Below the pieces are notes generated by a model. It was given only the letters and a program-made list of their open reading frames with translations, had not been told where the DNA came from and ran no database searches. A stretch of 64,000 nt of DNA from Paraburkholderia tuberum STM678 (lineage in GTDB: Bacteria; Pseudomonadota; Gammaproteobacteria; Burkholderiales; Burkholderiaceae). A program made the position numbers and the translations under genes. Shown in pieces: positions 1 to 9,359 of the stretch. Position 1 is the first letter of the stretch; each line of letters opens with the position of its first letter. The DNA is taken from positions 1 through 64,000 of the forward strand of contig NZ_CADFGP010000011.1 in the NCBI RefSeq assembly GCF_902833905.1, given 5' to 3'.

Positions 1-1208
1 GCCAGTTCGGATTTCTTCGACAGCGTGGCGAGCTTGTCCGTCATCCACGTCTTGATGGTCGCGAGCAGCGGCACGCTTTTCTCCTGCCGCACGCGCAGCC
101 GTTCAGCGGCGGGTTTGCCGCGGATGTCCGCCTCGATGCCGTAAAGTGCACCGATCAGTTCGAGCACCTCTCGGGTCGCCTCGGTAGGCGTTCGGGCATG
201 CACGTCGTAGAGGTACCGTCTCGCGTGGTCCCAGCATGCAGCCTCGCGAATCTTGCCGCTCTCGTACAGTTCGTTGAAGCCGCTGTAGGCGTCGGCCTGA
301 AGGATGCCCTCGAATCCGGCCAGATGGGTCTGGGGATGGATGCCTTTGCGGTCCGGCGAGTAAGCAAACCACACCGCGGCCGGTTCGGTCGAGCCCGAAC
401 GGGTGTCATCGCGCACATACACCCACAGGCGCCCGGTCCTTGTCTTCTTCTTGCCCGGCTCGAGCACCGGGATCGGCGTGTCATCCGCGTGCAGCTTCGA
501 CGGTGCCACCGTGTAGCGGCGCAGTGCCTCGGTCAGTGCATCGCAAAGGGCCTCGCACTGGCCGACCCAGCGGCCCATGCTGGCCGGGTCGAGCTTCACG
601 CCGTCGCGCGCGGCAATCTGCGACTGCCGGTACAACGGGGCGTGGTCAGCGTACTTCGAGACGACGATGTCGGCCAGCAGGCTCGGATGGGCGATGCTGC
701 GCGTAATCGGCAGGCCGGGCATCGGCGGCTGCGAGAAGTGGTGGCCGCACGGACAAACCGTCTTGCGCCGGATCGTGCGAATCACCTTGAACATTGCCGC
801 GACGCGGGCGAGCTGCTCGGACACGTCTTCTCCGAGCGGCTGCATGGCGCTGCCGCACTTCGGGCAGGTCGCGTCAGCCTCCAGTACGCGTTCTTCGCGT
901 GGCAGATGCGGCGGCAGCGCTTCTTTCGGCGATGCGTTGCCCACAGGCGTGCTCGCGCTTGATTGGCGGGCGCGCCGCACATCAGAGACGCCGCGCTCGC
1001 CCGTCAAGTCCTCGAGCGCGGTTTCGAGCCGTGCAACCTCCCGGTCCAACTGCTCGGACTTGCGCCCGAATTGCATACGCCTAAGCTTGTCGAGCTGCGC
1101 CTTGAGCTGCTCGATCTCCAGATCGCGCTCGGCAAGCTGGGCACGAGCCTCGACCAGCAAGGCCCGCAGGGTTGCAACATCGTCAGGAAGTTCGGCGCCG
1201 TTCGACAT
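1..1208 (-). CDS. tnpC: IS66 family transposase TnpC, C-terminus outside window
   Basis: This is the DDE transposase of the IS66 element; the first 402 residues are visible and the frame runs off the left edge. An N-terminal leucine-zipper-like helix (about 13-45) precedes the conserved MQFGRKSEQL block (45-54). A zinc-finger region has Cys115, Cys118, Cys152 and Cys154. The catalytic-domain motif HADDTPIPVL (Asp242/243) and the block QADAYSGF (Asp306) follow; the final catalytic Glu would lie outside the window. The ATG at 1208 gives the normal N-terminus, 30 bp after the tnpB stop. No internal stop is present. Identification is secure from the domain order and the tnpA-tnpB neighbours. Confidence 0.95.
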   Translation of the reverse strand, partial: MSNGAELPDDVATLRALLVEARAQLAERDLEIEQLKAQLDKLRRMQFGRKSEQLDREVARLETALEDLTGERGVSDVRRARQSSASTPVGNASPKEALPPHLPREERVLEADATCPKCGSAMQPLGEDVSEQLARVAAMFKVIRTIRRKTVCPCGHHFSQPPMPGLPITRSIAHPSLLADIVVSKYADHAPLYRQSQIAARDGVKLDPASMGRWVGQCEALCDALTEALRRYTVAPSKLHADDTPIPVLEPGKKKTRTGRLWVYVRDDTRSGSTEPAAVWFAYSPDRKGIHPQTHLAGFEGILQADAYSGFNELYESGKIREAACWDHARRYLYDVHARTPTEATREVLELIGALYGIEADIRGKPAAERLRVRQEKSVPLLATIKTWMTDKLATLSKKSEL

Positions 1209-1238
1209 GCGGCGCAGTTTACGAGTCTTCTGCTCGGT

Positions 1239-1583
1239 TTACAACATCGACAGTGCAGCGGTGCGACGCGGCTGCCGCCAATCGATGCCTTCGAGCAACA
1301 TCGACAATTGCGCCGCCGTCAGATGGACCTTGCCGCCATCGGCCTGCGGCCAGACGAAGCGGCCCCGCTCAAGCCGCTTCGCAAGAAGCCAGAGCCCGTC
1401 CTCGGTCGCCCACATGACCTTCACGAGATCGCCGCGCCGGCCCCGGAAGATGAACACGTTGCCACCCAGCGGATTGTCCTCGAGCGCCGTCTGCACCTTC
1501 GCCGCCAGCCCCTGGAATCCGCAGCGCATGTCGGTGACGCCTGCCACCAGCCAGACGCGTGTACCCGTGGGTAGAGAGATCAC
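1239..1583 (-). CDS. tnpB: IS66 family accessory protein TnpB (Orf2)
   Basis: This 114-residue protein has the standard IS66 Orf2 sequence: VTDMRCGFQGLAAKVQ near residues 16-31 and the block NVFIFRGRRGDLVKVMWATE in the middle. It is needed for transposition of IS66 elements, although its biochemical role is unknown. The start is a GTG whose bases overlap the tnpA stop (GTGA), so translation is coupled to tnpA. Length matches the family norm. Confidence 0.95.
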   Translation of the reverse strand: MISLPTGTRVWLVAGVTDMRCGFQGLAAKVQTALEDNPLGGNVFIFRGRRGDLVKVMWATEDGLWLLAKRLERGRFVWPQADGGKVHLTAAQLSMLLEGIDWRQPRRTAALSML

Positions 1584-2008
1584 GATCGCACGCTCCCCAG
1601 CACGACGCGTAGCGTGTCGGCGTCGACGATGCCGTCCACCTTGACTACCAGGTCACCGAACCGGATCTCGATTGTCCCGGCTCGTGTAGTCCGGTTGCCG
1701 ACGGCCCCTGCATCCGAGGGCATCGTCACGCGCTGCGGCGGCGTTTCATGGACCACCGCCACGGGAATCAGCGACGTCGTTTCCGCCTGCAATTGCTCGC
1801 GATAGCGACGCCGCCAGGTGAACAGCATATTTGCATTGATGCCATTGTCCCGCGCCAGCTTCGCGACCGACGCACCAGGCTCGCATGCCGCGGCCGCAAG
1901 CCGGCGTCGAAACTCGGGATCATAATTCGGGCGTCCCTTGCGGCTACCCGGCTTGGCTTCCGACTCTGTCACAGTGATGTCCATCAAATCGAAAATGATG
2001 GGCACCAC
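1580..2008 (-). CDS. tnpA: IS66 family accessory protein TnpA (Orf1)
   Basis: This helix-turn-helix protein of the IS66/IS3 Orf1 type has the block YDPEFRRRLAAAACEPGASVAKLARDNG, then a short helix with NANMLFTWRRRYREQ. It belongs to the same operon as tnpB and overlaps it by 4 bp. The longest frame starts at GTG 2008; an ATG at 1984 (MDITVTESE) is an equally plausible start and gives 134 residues. The C-terminal part (about 105-142) is the usual conserved strand-rich tail. Confidence 0.9.
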   Translation of the reverse strand: MVPIIFDLMDITVTESEAKPGSRKGRPNYDPEFRRRLAAAACEPGASVAKLARDNGINANMLFTWRRRYREQLQAETTSLIPVAVVHETPPQRVTMPSDAGAVGNRTTRAGTIEIRFGDLVVKVDGIVDADTLRVVLGSVRS

Positions 2009-2205
2009 TTTGATGTCGCTTCTCGCCGTCGTCTACGACGGTCGTCGTGAGGTGCTTACGGTGAAAAAACGGTCGTTTTTTCTCGAATTAGTGTCGGATT
2101 CTTCCGTCGTTGTTCTGTCTACGCGGGGTAGACCCACACAATCAGCGCACAGTTAATTAACGAAAAACCATAATCCTTGCAAGGCATGAATAACCACGAT
2201 CGGTT

Positions 2206-2953
2206 ATGAAAAGTTGAAACCTCGGTTGGGTGGTGTAGCGGCGGCAAGCCTTGGACTTGCAGTCGGAAGGGAGTCCGCAAATACCGTTTATGTCTGCGGC
2301 CGGTCACGACTCTGCGGCAAAAGAATTCGCTCCGGCCGTGCACGTAAATGCAGGGAACTACGTTTGTACAGTATCGCGTGATCGGTTCGGCGTTCCAGGC
2401 GGAACATTCATCGTGCCGACAGGTGCGAACGTTACATTGAGTGGCCTTTTTTGCTGGTTTTGCAGCCAACAGTAGTGGCCTCAAAACCGTGAATAGCGGG
2501 AACATTACGACGACAAACCCGCAGTCGCAGTATTACATCGGTTTTAACGGATCGGGAACGCTGAACGTCAGCGCCGGCGGCACGGTCTTCAGCGCCTCTC
2601 AGAGCTACGTCGGTTACAACCCGGGCAGCAGCGGTGTACTCACCGTTGCCGATGAAGGATCGGTGTATACGAACGCGGGCTTTTTTATTATTGGGAACAG
2701 CGGACCTGCGCAACTGAGCGTGACAAATGGCGGTGCCGTTTCCAGTTCGAGCGGGACTGCGGATTTGCAGATCAAGTCCAACGGCACTGTGACGATCAGC
2801 GGGAAGACGATTGTCGGCGCCATCGCGGGGACGAGCTCGCCCGAGATCAGCGGTCCCGGAGCGTCTGGGGCGACGTCGGTTTTCGCTACGCCTGGTGAGC
2901 TGCCGTTGACTGCAGGTCTCGCGCTGAGCGAGAGTAGGTACGGCAGCCTGTAA
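2206..2953 (+). pseudogene. autotransporter passenger relic with T5SS/PEP-CTERM-associated repeats
   Basis: This is the start of a surface protein broken by several frameshifts. From ATG 2206 the frame stops almost at once. Adding one base to the A-run at 2209-2212 restores a signal-peptide-like start (MKKLKPRLGGVAAASLGLAVG). The frame shifts again near 2290 and again at the T6 run near 2446-2451, after which 2441-2953 stays open. That part has three copies of an about 25-residue repeat (YIGFNGSGTLNVSAGGTVF, YVGYNPGSSGVLTVADEGSV, FIIGNSGPAQLSVTNGGAV), the repeat type found in T5SS passengers. The beta-barrel is missing. A further open tail in another frame runs to about 3127. The IS66 end is 150 bp upstream. 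Confidence 0.7.
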
Positions 2954-3196
2954 CCGCAGGCGGGATGTTCGGCACGAATCCTGCAATTCTTCACGCAGCA
3001 ACGATTCTTTCCTATGATTTAAGCAACGGCGAGCCCGCCGGAGCTGCCATTGCCGAGTCGCAGGACCGGGGGCCGCACGCCTGCGCCGTGACATCGAATC
3101 AAAGCAGCCGTTCGCGCATGTTTCGATGATTCACCGGCTACCGGGCGGTCTGGATGGCAACGTTTGGACTACCTGGCAAACGAACGGAGCGTGGCG

Positions 3197-4364
3197 ATGA
3201 AGCGGAGCGAGTCGCCCCAGCCGGTCACGATGCTCGAAGCACTGATACCGATCGCTGGCCTCGTCTTTCTCGTCAGTCTGTCCTTCTACCTGTTCGGCGA
3301 TGGTGGTGCGAACGGGCCGAACCAGGTGGCACTCGTCGTGGCGACCATGCTGGCCGTATTTGTCGGTTGGCGTCGCGGTCATTCGCTCGCTTCGCTGCGC
3401 GAGGCCGCGAATGCCAGTGTCAGTTCCGGTATTGGCGCGATTCTCATCCTGTTCGCAGTCGGCGCGCTGATCGGCACGTGGGCGCTCAGCGGCACGATCG
3501 TCGCCATGGTCTATTACGGGCTGAAATTGCTGAGCCCGGACTACTTTTACGTCACGGCGGCTGGAATCTGCGCGGTGATCTCGTTCGCCATTGGAACCTC
3601 GTGGACTGTCGCGGGTACGATCGGAATCGGCCTGATGGGCATTGCGCACAGCATGGGCCTGAGCCCCGCCATAACGGCCGGTGCAGTGATTTCCGGCGCG
3701 TATTTCGGCGACAAGTCTTCGCCGCTCTCGGACACCGCGAATCTTGCGGCCGCTGCCGCGGGTGCCGATCTGTATCAACACGTGCGCGAGACGCTGCTGA
3801 CATCGCTCGTCGCGATTGTCATCACGCTGGCCGTGTTTTATCTGCTTGGCCGCCCGGGCGCCTTCGATGCGAGCGCGGAGGTTGCTGCAATGCAGAGCGC
3901 ATTCTACATATCGCCCGTGCTGTTCCTGCCGCTCATTCTTGTCGTCGTGCTGACGCTGTTCCGGCTTCCGCCATTTACCACCATCTTTCTTGGCGCATTG
4001 GCGGGTGGCGTGGTTGCCGTTTTCGTCGAGCCAGCGCGAGTCCTCGCATTTGCCGCCGCGCGAGAGGGCGTGCCGATCCCGATTGCGATGCTCAAAGGTG
4101 TATGGCTTGCGCTTGGGAGCGGCTACAGGTCCACGACTGGAAATCCAGTGCTTGATACGCTCCTCACTCGCGGCGGTATGGACAGCATGTTGAATACTAT
4201 CTGGCTGATCATCACGGCACTGGCATTCGGAGGGGAGTCCGCTGCTGACGGTGGCGATCGCCTACGCGGGTATCCGCATGCCACGCGTCCCTCCAGCCCA
4301 AGCCGGGACCTCAACGGCAGGCGGCCCCCCAACTCCGGTCCATGAAGACGCCAAACAGAATTGA
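3197..4364 (+). pseudogene. nhaC: NhaC-family Na+/H+ antiporter with internal deletion
   Basis: The N-terminal two thirds (to about 4234) is a good NhaC-type antiporter: many membrane segments, the block IGTSWTVAGTIGIGLMGIA and the motif SGAYFGDKSSPLSDTANLAA. At 4231-4236 the reading frame breaks. In the next frame the text resumes with SPLLTVAIAYAGIRM, which matches the very end of NhaC proteins, and stops at 4364. About 120 residues containing the last transmembrane core appear to be missing. The in-frame product would end with an unrelated tail at 4345. The start is ATG 3197 with GGAG upstream; an upstream TTG at 3164 is less likely. Probably non-functional. Confidence 0.75.
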
Positions 4365-4494
4365 CGGGTATTCTTACTCGAGTCGTGAGGCACCCTCGCT
4401 CGTGGCCGATACCCGGCGCGCGATGTGTTTCCAACCTATTGCAAGCGTTCTTCCGTCCGACGAACCGTCGGCAATACTGTAAGGAGCAGTCAAG

Positions 4495-4968
4495 ATGAAA
4501 ATGCAACGAAACGCTCCCCGGATCGCGTCCATGATGCTCGCCGCGGCGTTCACACTGGCTCAGGCAGGCGTCGCGGTGTCGCAGACGGCTGCTCCGCAGA
4601 GCGCCAGCGATATGCATAGGACCGGCATGCCCGAGACGCAGCAGCAGGGCGACATATCGTTCGTGACCGGCGGAGTCGGTCGCGACGAGTCGACTGCGCT
4701 GCGGCAGGCACGAAGGCAGTGGCCGTTGTCTCTGCAGTTCACCGGTCCGGGGGCGAGCTATGTGGCCGACGTCCAGGTGAAGATTGCCAAGGCTGGCGGC
4801 GCGGCCGTGTTCGAGGCCACGTCGAAGGGGCCGTACATGCTCGTGCGGCTGCCTCAAGGGCGCTATACGGTCAACGCCACTTACGGCAGCGTGACCAGAA
4901 GGGAGACCGTGAACGTCCGCGGCAATGGCAGCGCGCGTGCGACGTTCGCGTTTCCGTCCACCCACTGA
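4495..4968 (+). CDS. secreted carboxypeptidase-regulatory-like protein
   Basis: This 157-residue exported protein starts at ATG 4495 behind AAGGAGCAGTCAAG. A signal peptide covers about residues 1-29, ending near VAVSQTAAPQ. The second half (SLQFTGPGASYVADVQVKI to TVNVRGNGSARATFAF) looks like a small beta-sandwich of the carboxypeptidase regulatory type, including GRYTVNATYG. Such small periplasmic proteins are common in Burkholderia and have no assigned role. It is transcribed alone, convergent with the molybdenum hydroxylase operon. A small hairpin (CCGACG-AAC-CGTCGG, 4457-4471) sits just upstream of its ribosome site. Confidence 0.75.
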   Translation: MKMQRNAPRIASMMLAAAFTLAQAGVAVSQTAAPQSASDMHRTGMPETQQQGDISFVTGGVGRDESTALRQARRQWPLSLQFTGPGASYVADVQVKIAKAGGAAVFEATSKGPYMLVRLPQGRYTVNATYGSVTRRETVNVRGNGSARATFAFPSTH

Positions 4969-5092
4969 GCGCGGTCCCGACGCCGCGCCGAAGGTCGCGC
5001 GCGTCGCGTTCGTTTGGCAAGGGGCCTAGACCCAGCCATAGGCTTATTTGGCTTTTACACGCCAGTATCTGTACTTTTGCGGAACGAAAGCC

Positions 5093-7393
5093 TCATGCCT
5101 TGAGCACGTTCTTCCCCTTCGTCCCGAGCAACGGCAAGTCGCGGATCCGCACACCGGTCGCGTCGTCGATCGCATTCGCGAGCGCCGCGGCGGCCGGGCC
5201 TTGCGCTGCTTCTCCGACCCCGAGGAATGGCAAGCCCGGCCGGTCGATCAACAGCACGTCCACGCGTTTGGGTACGGACGAGAAACGCATGATCGGATAA
5301 GTGCTCCAGTCATAGCTCGTGATGCGTTGCGGGTCGAAATGCGTTTCTTCATAGAGCGTCCAGCTCGTGGTTTGCAAAATGCCGCCTTCGATCTGATTGC
5401 GCACGCCGTCCGGATTGACGATCTGTCCGCAATCGACGGCTGCTACGACACGCTCGATGCTGAGCTCGCCGGTATCGCGCATGACCGTCACGTCCATCGC
5501 GACGGCAAGGTAGGCCATCAGGTTCTTGTATTGGGCAAACGCAAAGCCGGTACCGTGCGAGCGCGGGCTCGAGTCGCCCGTTCGCGCGCTGCGGGCTCGC
5601 CAGCCGAATTGATCGACTACGGCGCTAATGACGCCATGCGCGCGCGGATCATCGAGATGTTTGAGGCGAAACGCCACGGGGTCGGCGTGCGCGGCTCTGG
5701 CGAGCTCGTCGATGAAGCTCTCGATCGCGAACACGTTCATGTGCGCGCCGAGCGAGCGCATGGCAGAGACACGTATCGGCATCGTCGGCACGAAATGATG
5801 CTGCACGTGCAGGCTGGGCACGCGGTAAAGCGGAATGCTGTTGCGGTCGCCTCCGCCTTCCGGCATCGGAATCGGCTTCGGCGGCGCGGGGGTGAACGGT
5901 CGCGCAAGGAGCTGCGCGGGCAACAGGCGGCCCGCATTCTCGATGCGGTTGTTATGCGTGTTGCTCCATAGCTCGTAACGCCAGTCGGTAAGCGTGCCTG
6001 CGGAATCGAGCGTTGCATTCGCCTCGACTGTCATGGCCGGGCCGAACGGCTCCCACATGTGTTCCTGTTCGCGCATCAATTGCACGCGCACCGGGCGGCC
6101 AGGCAGCTCGCGTGCAACGAGGGCGGCGTCGGCCGCGACATCGTCCGCGCCGTTGTGTCCGTAGCAGCCCGAACCTTCCACATGGACGCAGCGCACCTTG
6201 TCGGGTGGCATCGCGAGCATTTCGGCGATGCCCGCACGCAGCGGATAGACGCCTTGCGTGTGCGTCCACACGGTCATCACATCGTTGTCGAGCTGCGCGA
6301 CAGCGCACGATGGCCCAATCGAGCCATGCGTCAGATACGGCCTCGAATAGCGCGCCCGCAGCGTCGCCACAGGCGCGGCCGCGCCCGGCGCCGCGCCCTG
6401 ATCGGCCACCGCGATTTCCTGTGAAGGCAGACTCATCAGCAAGGCGTGAACGTTCGCGGGATCGGGCAGCGGCGGCCCGGCCTGCCATTGCGCGGCAAGC
6501 GCAAGCTCACGCATCGCGAGGATCGCGCGCCATTCGTCGTCGGCGACCACCGCGAGGTAGTTGCCGTTGCGCACGACCTTGATGACGCCGGGCAGCGCTT
6601 CGACGCGCCCGCTATCGACTGCGACGAGGCTCGCGCCATAAGACGGCGGCCGCACGACGCGGGCATGCAGCATGCCGTGCGGCCGCAGGTCCTGGACGTA
6701 GCTCGCGCTGCCCGTCACCTTGCCCGGTATATCCACGCGCGGCAGCATATGCCCAATCAGCGCGTAGGCCGATGGCGGCTTTTTCGGCGCGTCGGGCTGC
6801 GCGTTCTGATGGAGGTCCGCGTATTGCACGGCTTCCCCATAGCTCACGCGTCTTCCGTCGGCGGCAATGACGGCGCCGTCGCGCGTCGTCAGGACCGCTG
6901 CGTCGACGCCCAACTGCGACGCCGCGCTCGCGACCAGCAGCGCGCGTACCTGAGCGGCGGCGTTGAGGATCGCGGTGCCGCTGTCCGCCATCGTGTGACT
7001 GCCTGCGGTGTAGCCTTCGTTCGGCGTTGCGGCGGTGTCGGCGGTGATCAGCTCGATCGCATGAGGCGCGAGATCCAGCTCTTCCGCGGCGACCTGCAGC
7101 AGCGCGGTGCGAATGCCCGTGCCAAGCTCCGCCTTGCCCGTGAATACGCTCAAGTGGCCGTCAGGGGCGACCTTGATCCACGCATCGAGCAACGGCGTGC
7201 TCTTGAGACTGCCCGGCAGCTTCGGGGCGCTCGCGTTGAAGGTGCCCGCTTCGGTGGTGGTTTGCGCAAGCGCGGCCATGCCGGGCACGATCGCGAAGCT
7301 CACCATCAGCGAGCCGCCAACGAGGAAGCGGCGCCGCGCGGGGTCATCGGGGCCGCTGCCGTGAGCGACGGAGGACGGGCGGCCGTCGCTCAC
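5093..7393 (-). CDS. molybdopterin-binding subunit of a xanthine-dehydrogenase-family oxidoreductase (IorB-like)
   Basis: This is the large catalytic subunit of a molybdenum hydroxylase or aldehyde oxidase, 766 residues from a GTG start that overlaps the stop of the small subunit (GTGA). A twin-arginine signal (RRRFLVGGSLM, about 20-30) indicates Tat export, so the enzyme works in the periplasm. The C-terminal GVGEAAQGPAAAALANAI holds the catalytic Glu of the family, and the two aldehyde-oxidase domains are present throughout. With the cytochrome and 2Fe-2S genes it forms a cyt-c/FeS/Mo complex like isoquinoline 1-oxidoreductase, nicotinate dehydrogenase or bacterial aldehyde dehydrogenases. 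The substrate cannot be told from sequence. Confidence 0.9.
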   Translation of the reverse strand: MSDGRPSSVAHGSGPDDPARRRFLVGGSLMVSFAIVPGMAALAQTTTEAGTFNASAPKLPGSLKSTPLLDAWIKVAPDGHLSVFTGKAELGTGIRTALLQVAAEELDLAPHAIELITADTAATPNEGYTAGSHTMADSGTAILNAAAQVRALLVASAASQLGVDAAVLTTRDGAVIAADGRRVSYGEAVQYADLHQNAQPDAPKKPPSAYALIGHMLPRVDIPGKVTGSASYVQDLRPHGMLHARVVRPPSYGASLVAVDSGRVEALPGVIKVVRNGNYLAVVADDEWRAILAMRELALAAQWQAGPPLPDPANVHALLMSLPSQEIAVADQGAAPGAAAPVATLRARYSRPYLTHGSIGPSCAVAQLDNDVMTVWTHTQGVYPLRAGIAEMLAMPPDKVRCVHVEGSGCYGHNGADDVAADAALVARELPGRPVRVQLMREQEHMWEPFGPAMTVEANATLDSAGTLTDWRYELWSNTHNNRIENAGRLLPAQLLARPFTPAPPKPIPMPEGGGDRNSIPLYRVPSLHVQHHFVPTMPIRVSAMRSLGAHMNVFAIESFIDELARAAHADPVAFRLKHLDDPRAHGVISAVVDQFGWRARSARTGDSSPRSHGTGFAFAQYKNLMAYLAVAMDVTVMRDTGELSIERVVAAVDCGQIVNPDGVRNQIEGGILQTTSWTLYEETHFDPQRITSYDWSTYPIMRFSSVPKRVDVLLIDRPGLPFLGVGEAAQGPAAAALANAIDDATGVRIRDLPLLGTKGKNVLKA

Positions 7394-7872
7394 GACTGCG
7401 CTCCCTCGTCCGTTCGCGGCGAACCCGTCGCGGCTTGCCGGATCGCCGCGAGAATGCGCATGTGCGTGCCGCAGCGGCACAGGTTCGGCTGCATGTAGCG
7501 GCGGATCTGTTCATCGCCCGGGTGCGGGATTCGCTCCAGCAGCGTGTGTGCGCGCATGATCATACCGGCGATGCAATAGCCGCATTGCGCGGCTTGCTCG
7601 TCAATGAAGGCTTGCTGAAGTGGTCCCGGATGTTCCGCGCTGCCAAGTCCTTCGACGGTTCGCACTGGCCGGTCGCCAACGGCCACGACCGGCATGAGGC
7701 ACGAGAACACCGGCTCGCCGCCGACGCTGACCGTGCATGCGCCGCATTGACCGAGACCGCAGCCGAACTTCGCGCCATCGAGCTGCAACTGGTTGCGCAG
7801 CACGTAGAGCAGCGGCGTTGACGGGTCGACATCGACCGTATGACTGACTCCGTTGACGTTGAGCGTGATCAT
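7390..7872 (-). CDS. 2Fe-2S subunit of the molybdenum hydroxylase (IorA-like)
   Basis: This 160-residue electron-transfer subunit has the plant-type 2Fe-2S site CGLGQCGACTV near the N-terminus and the second site formed by QCGYCIAGM and PNLCRCGTH. It passes electrons from the molybdenum cofactor to the cytochrome. The chosen start is ATG 7872 (MITLNVNGVSHTV), which overlaps the cytochrome stop (ATGA); the longer frame from 7929 has no family counterpart. No signal peptide is present, so it is probably exported by piggyback with the Tat-bearing large subunit. Confidence 0.93.
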   Translation of the reverse strand: MITLNVNGVSHTVDVDPSTPLLYVLRNQLQLDGAKFGCGLGQCGACTVSVGGEPVFSCLMPVVAVGDRPVRTVEGLGSAEHPGPLQQAFIDEQAAQCGYCIAGMIMRAHTLLERIPHPGDEQIRRYMQPNLCRCGTHMRILAAIRQAATGSPRTDEGAQS

Positions 7873-9176
7873 CGTGGCAGGCCGTCCTTGCGAAAATGCG
7901 CGACCGCGCCGGCGTCGAGCGAGGGCCACGCGTCGCGTGCGGTGAAGCGTTCGCGCGTGTAGTTGGCGAGCTCCGCTATCTGCGCATCCGTGAATGTGTT
8001 GGCGAATGATGGCATGAAGGGCGCGCTATCGCTTTCGTGCCAGTCGATTCCATCGAGGATGATACGGACCATGTTGCGCGGGCTGTCGGCGTTGACGGCC
8101 GTGGAAAGGGACAGCGACGGTCGAGCGCCCCCGCTCGACATCGGCGCGCCTTCGGCATGGCACGATGCGCAGGCCGCGGAGAATAGATTCGCGCCGCCGC
8201 CGGGCGCGGTGGACACGGGCGCGGCGGAAGCGGAGGGTGAGGCGACCGGATGCTCCGGCATGCCTCGGCCCCCGGACGGCAACGCCAGCAGATACGCGGC
8301 AATCGCCTCTACGTCGGAGGCGGAGGCGTCGGCGAGCATGCGCGTGACGGGGCGCATCGGACCCGCCGCCGCCCCATGGGCGCTCGCGAGGCCCGTGCGC
8401 AGATAGCTGACGAGCTGTGCCTGCGTCCAGGGCGTGGGGCGTGAAGCGAGGTCCGTCAGCGCGGGCGCATCCCATCCTTCGATCGTGCCGCCTTGCAGCG
8501 CGCGGTCGCGGCGCTCGGCACCGAGGCGGTCGAGCGGCGTGTGGCACGCACCGCAATGACCGAGGCTTTCGACCAGGTATCGTCCGCGTGCGACGTCCGG
8601 CGCTTCGGGCGGGGCCGGCGCTGCTTCGGTACCGGTATGCAGGTAAAAAAGATTCCACACGGCGATGAGGGGCCTGAAGCCGAGCGGGAAGATCAGCTCG
8701 TTGTGCGGTGCAGGCGCCTTGACGGGAGCGCGGCTCATCAGCCACGCATACAGCGAGCCCATATCGGCCTCGCTGATGTGCGTGAAGTGCGGATAGGGGA
8801 ACGCGGGATAGAGCAGATGGCCGTCGCTGGACACGCCGCGCCGCATCGCGCGCGAGAACGCGTCGAGCGACCAGCCCCCGATACCCGTCTCGTTGTCCGG
8901 GGTGATGTTGGTCGAGTAAATGATGCCGAAGGGTGTTCGCAGTGGCAGTCCGCCCGCGAGGGGCCGGCCGCCCGTCGCGGTGTGGCACGCGACGCAATTG
9001 CCAACGGCCGCGAGCTTCGCGCCGCGCGCCGCGGCCGCGGTATCGCTGCCGGCCGCGATGGGCGCGGTGACGGCAGCCTGCGCGGGCTCCCCAGCATGCG
9101 CGGCGGGTCCGCCGTATGCGGCCATGAGGGCAACCAGAACAACGGCCACGCCTGCACTCGCCACTCGTCCTTTCAT
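7869..9176 (-). CDS. triheme c-type cytochrome subunit
   Basis: This 435-residue exported cytochrome c has three heme motifs: CVACH (about residue 62), CGACH (about 210) and CASCH (about 335). It resembles the cytochrome subunits of membrane alcohol, gluconate and aldehyde dehydrogenases, which pass electrons to quinone or to terminal oxidases. A cleavable signal peptide ends near AHA, about residue 28. It is the first gene of the operon and overlaps the 2Fe-2S gene by 4 bp, so all three genes are translationally coupled. Confidence 0.92.
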   Translation of the reverse strand: MKGRVASAGVAVVLVALMAAYGGPAAHAGEPAQAAVTAPIAAGSDTAAAARGAKLAAVGNCVACHTATGGRPLAGGLPLRTPFGIIYSTNITPDNETGIGGWSLDAFSRAMRRGVSSDGHLLYPAFPYPHFTHISEADMGSLYAWLMSRAPVKAPAPHNELIFPLGFRPLIAVWNLFYLHTGTEAAPAPPEAPDVARGRYLVESLGHCGACHTPLDRLGAERRDRALQGGTIEGWDAPALTDLASRPTPWTQAQLVSYLRTGLASAHGAAAGPMRPVTRMLADASASDVEAIAAYLLALPSGGRGMPEHPVASPSASAAPVSTAPGGGANLFSAACASCHAEGAPMSSGGARPSLSLSTAVNADSPRNMVRIILDGIDWHESDSAPFMPSFANTFTDAQIAELANYTRERFTARDAWPSLDAGAVAHFRKDGLPR

Positions 9177-9359
9177 CTAGCCTCCATCGCCGAGCCGTCC
9201 GCATCATCGTTCCAGACTACGTCGCGCGGCTCCAGGTGGCGCAAGCGGCGTTCCTGATATTCGCGGAAGTCTGCGGCTGTCCGCCGCTCCGCGGTTGGCC
9301 GCTGTCTACGATGACGGAAGCTTTAGGGTCGAACAGCGGCAGGTCGATAACGGTCTCGC

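Larger units (their letters stand above)
1..2059 (-). mobile_element. IS66-family insertion sequence, right part
   Basis: Three leftward genes in the IS66 order tnpA-tnpB-tnpC occupy this stretch. The outer end is recognisable at 2059: read on the minus strand the element begins GTAAGCACCTCACGACGACC, and GTAAGC is the usual IS66 terminus. The other end lies left of the window, so length and target duplication cannot be checked; the 8 bp outside the end (2060-2067) are GGTGAAAA. All three frames are open over the visible part, so the element looks recent and possibly active. It abuts a zone of decayed genes (2.2-4.4 kb). Confidence 0.88.
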
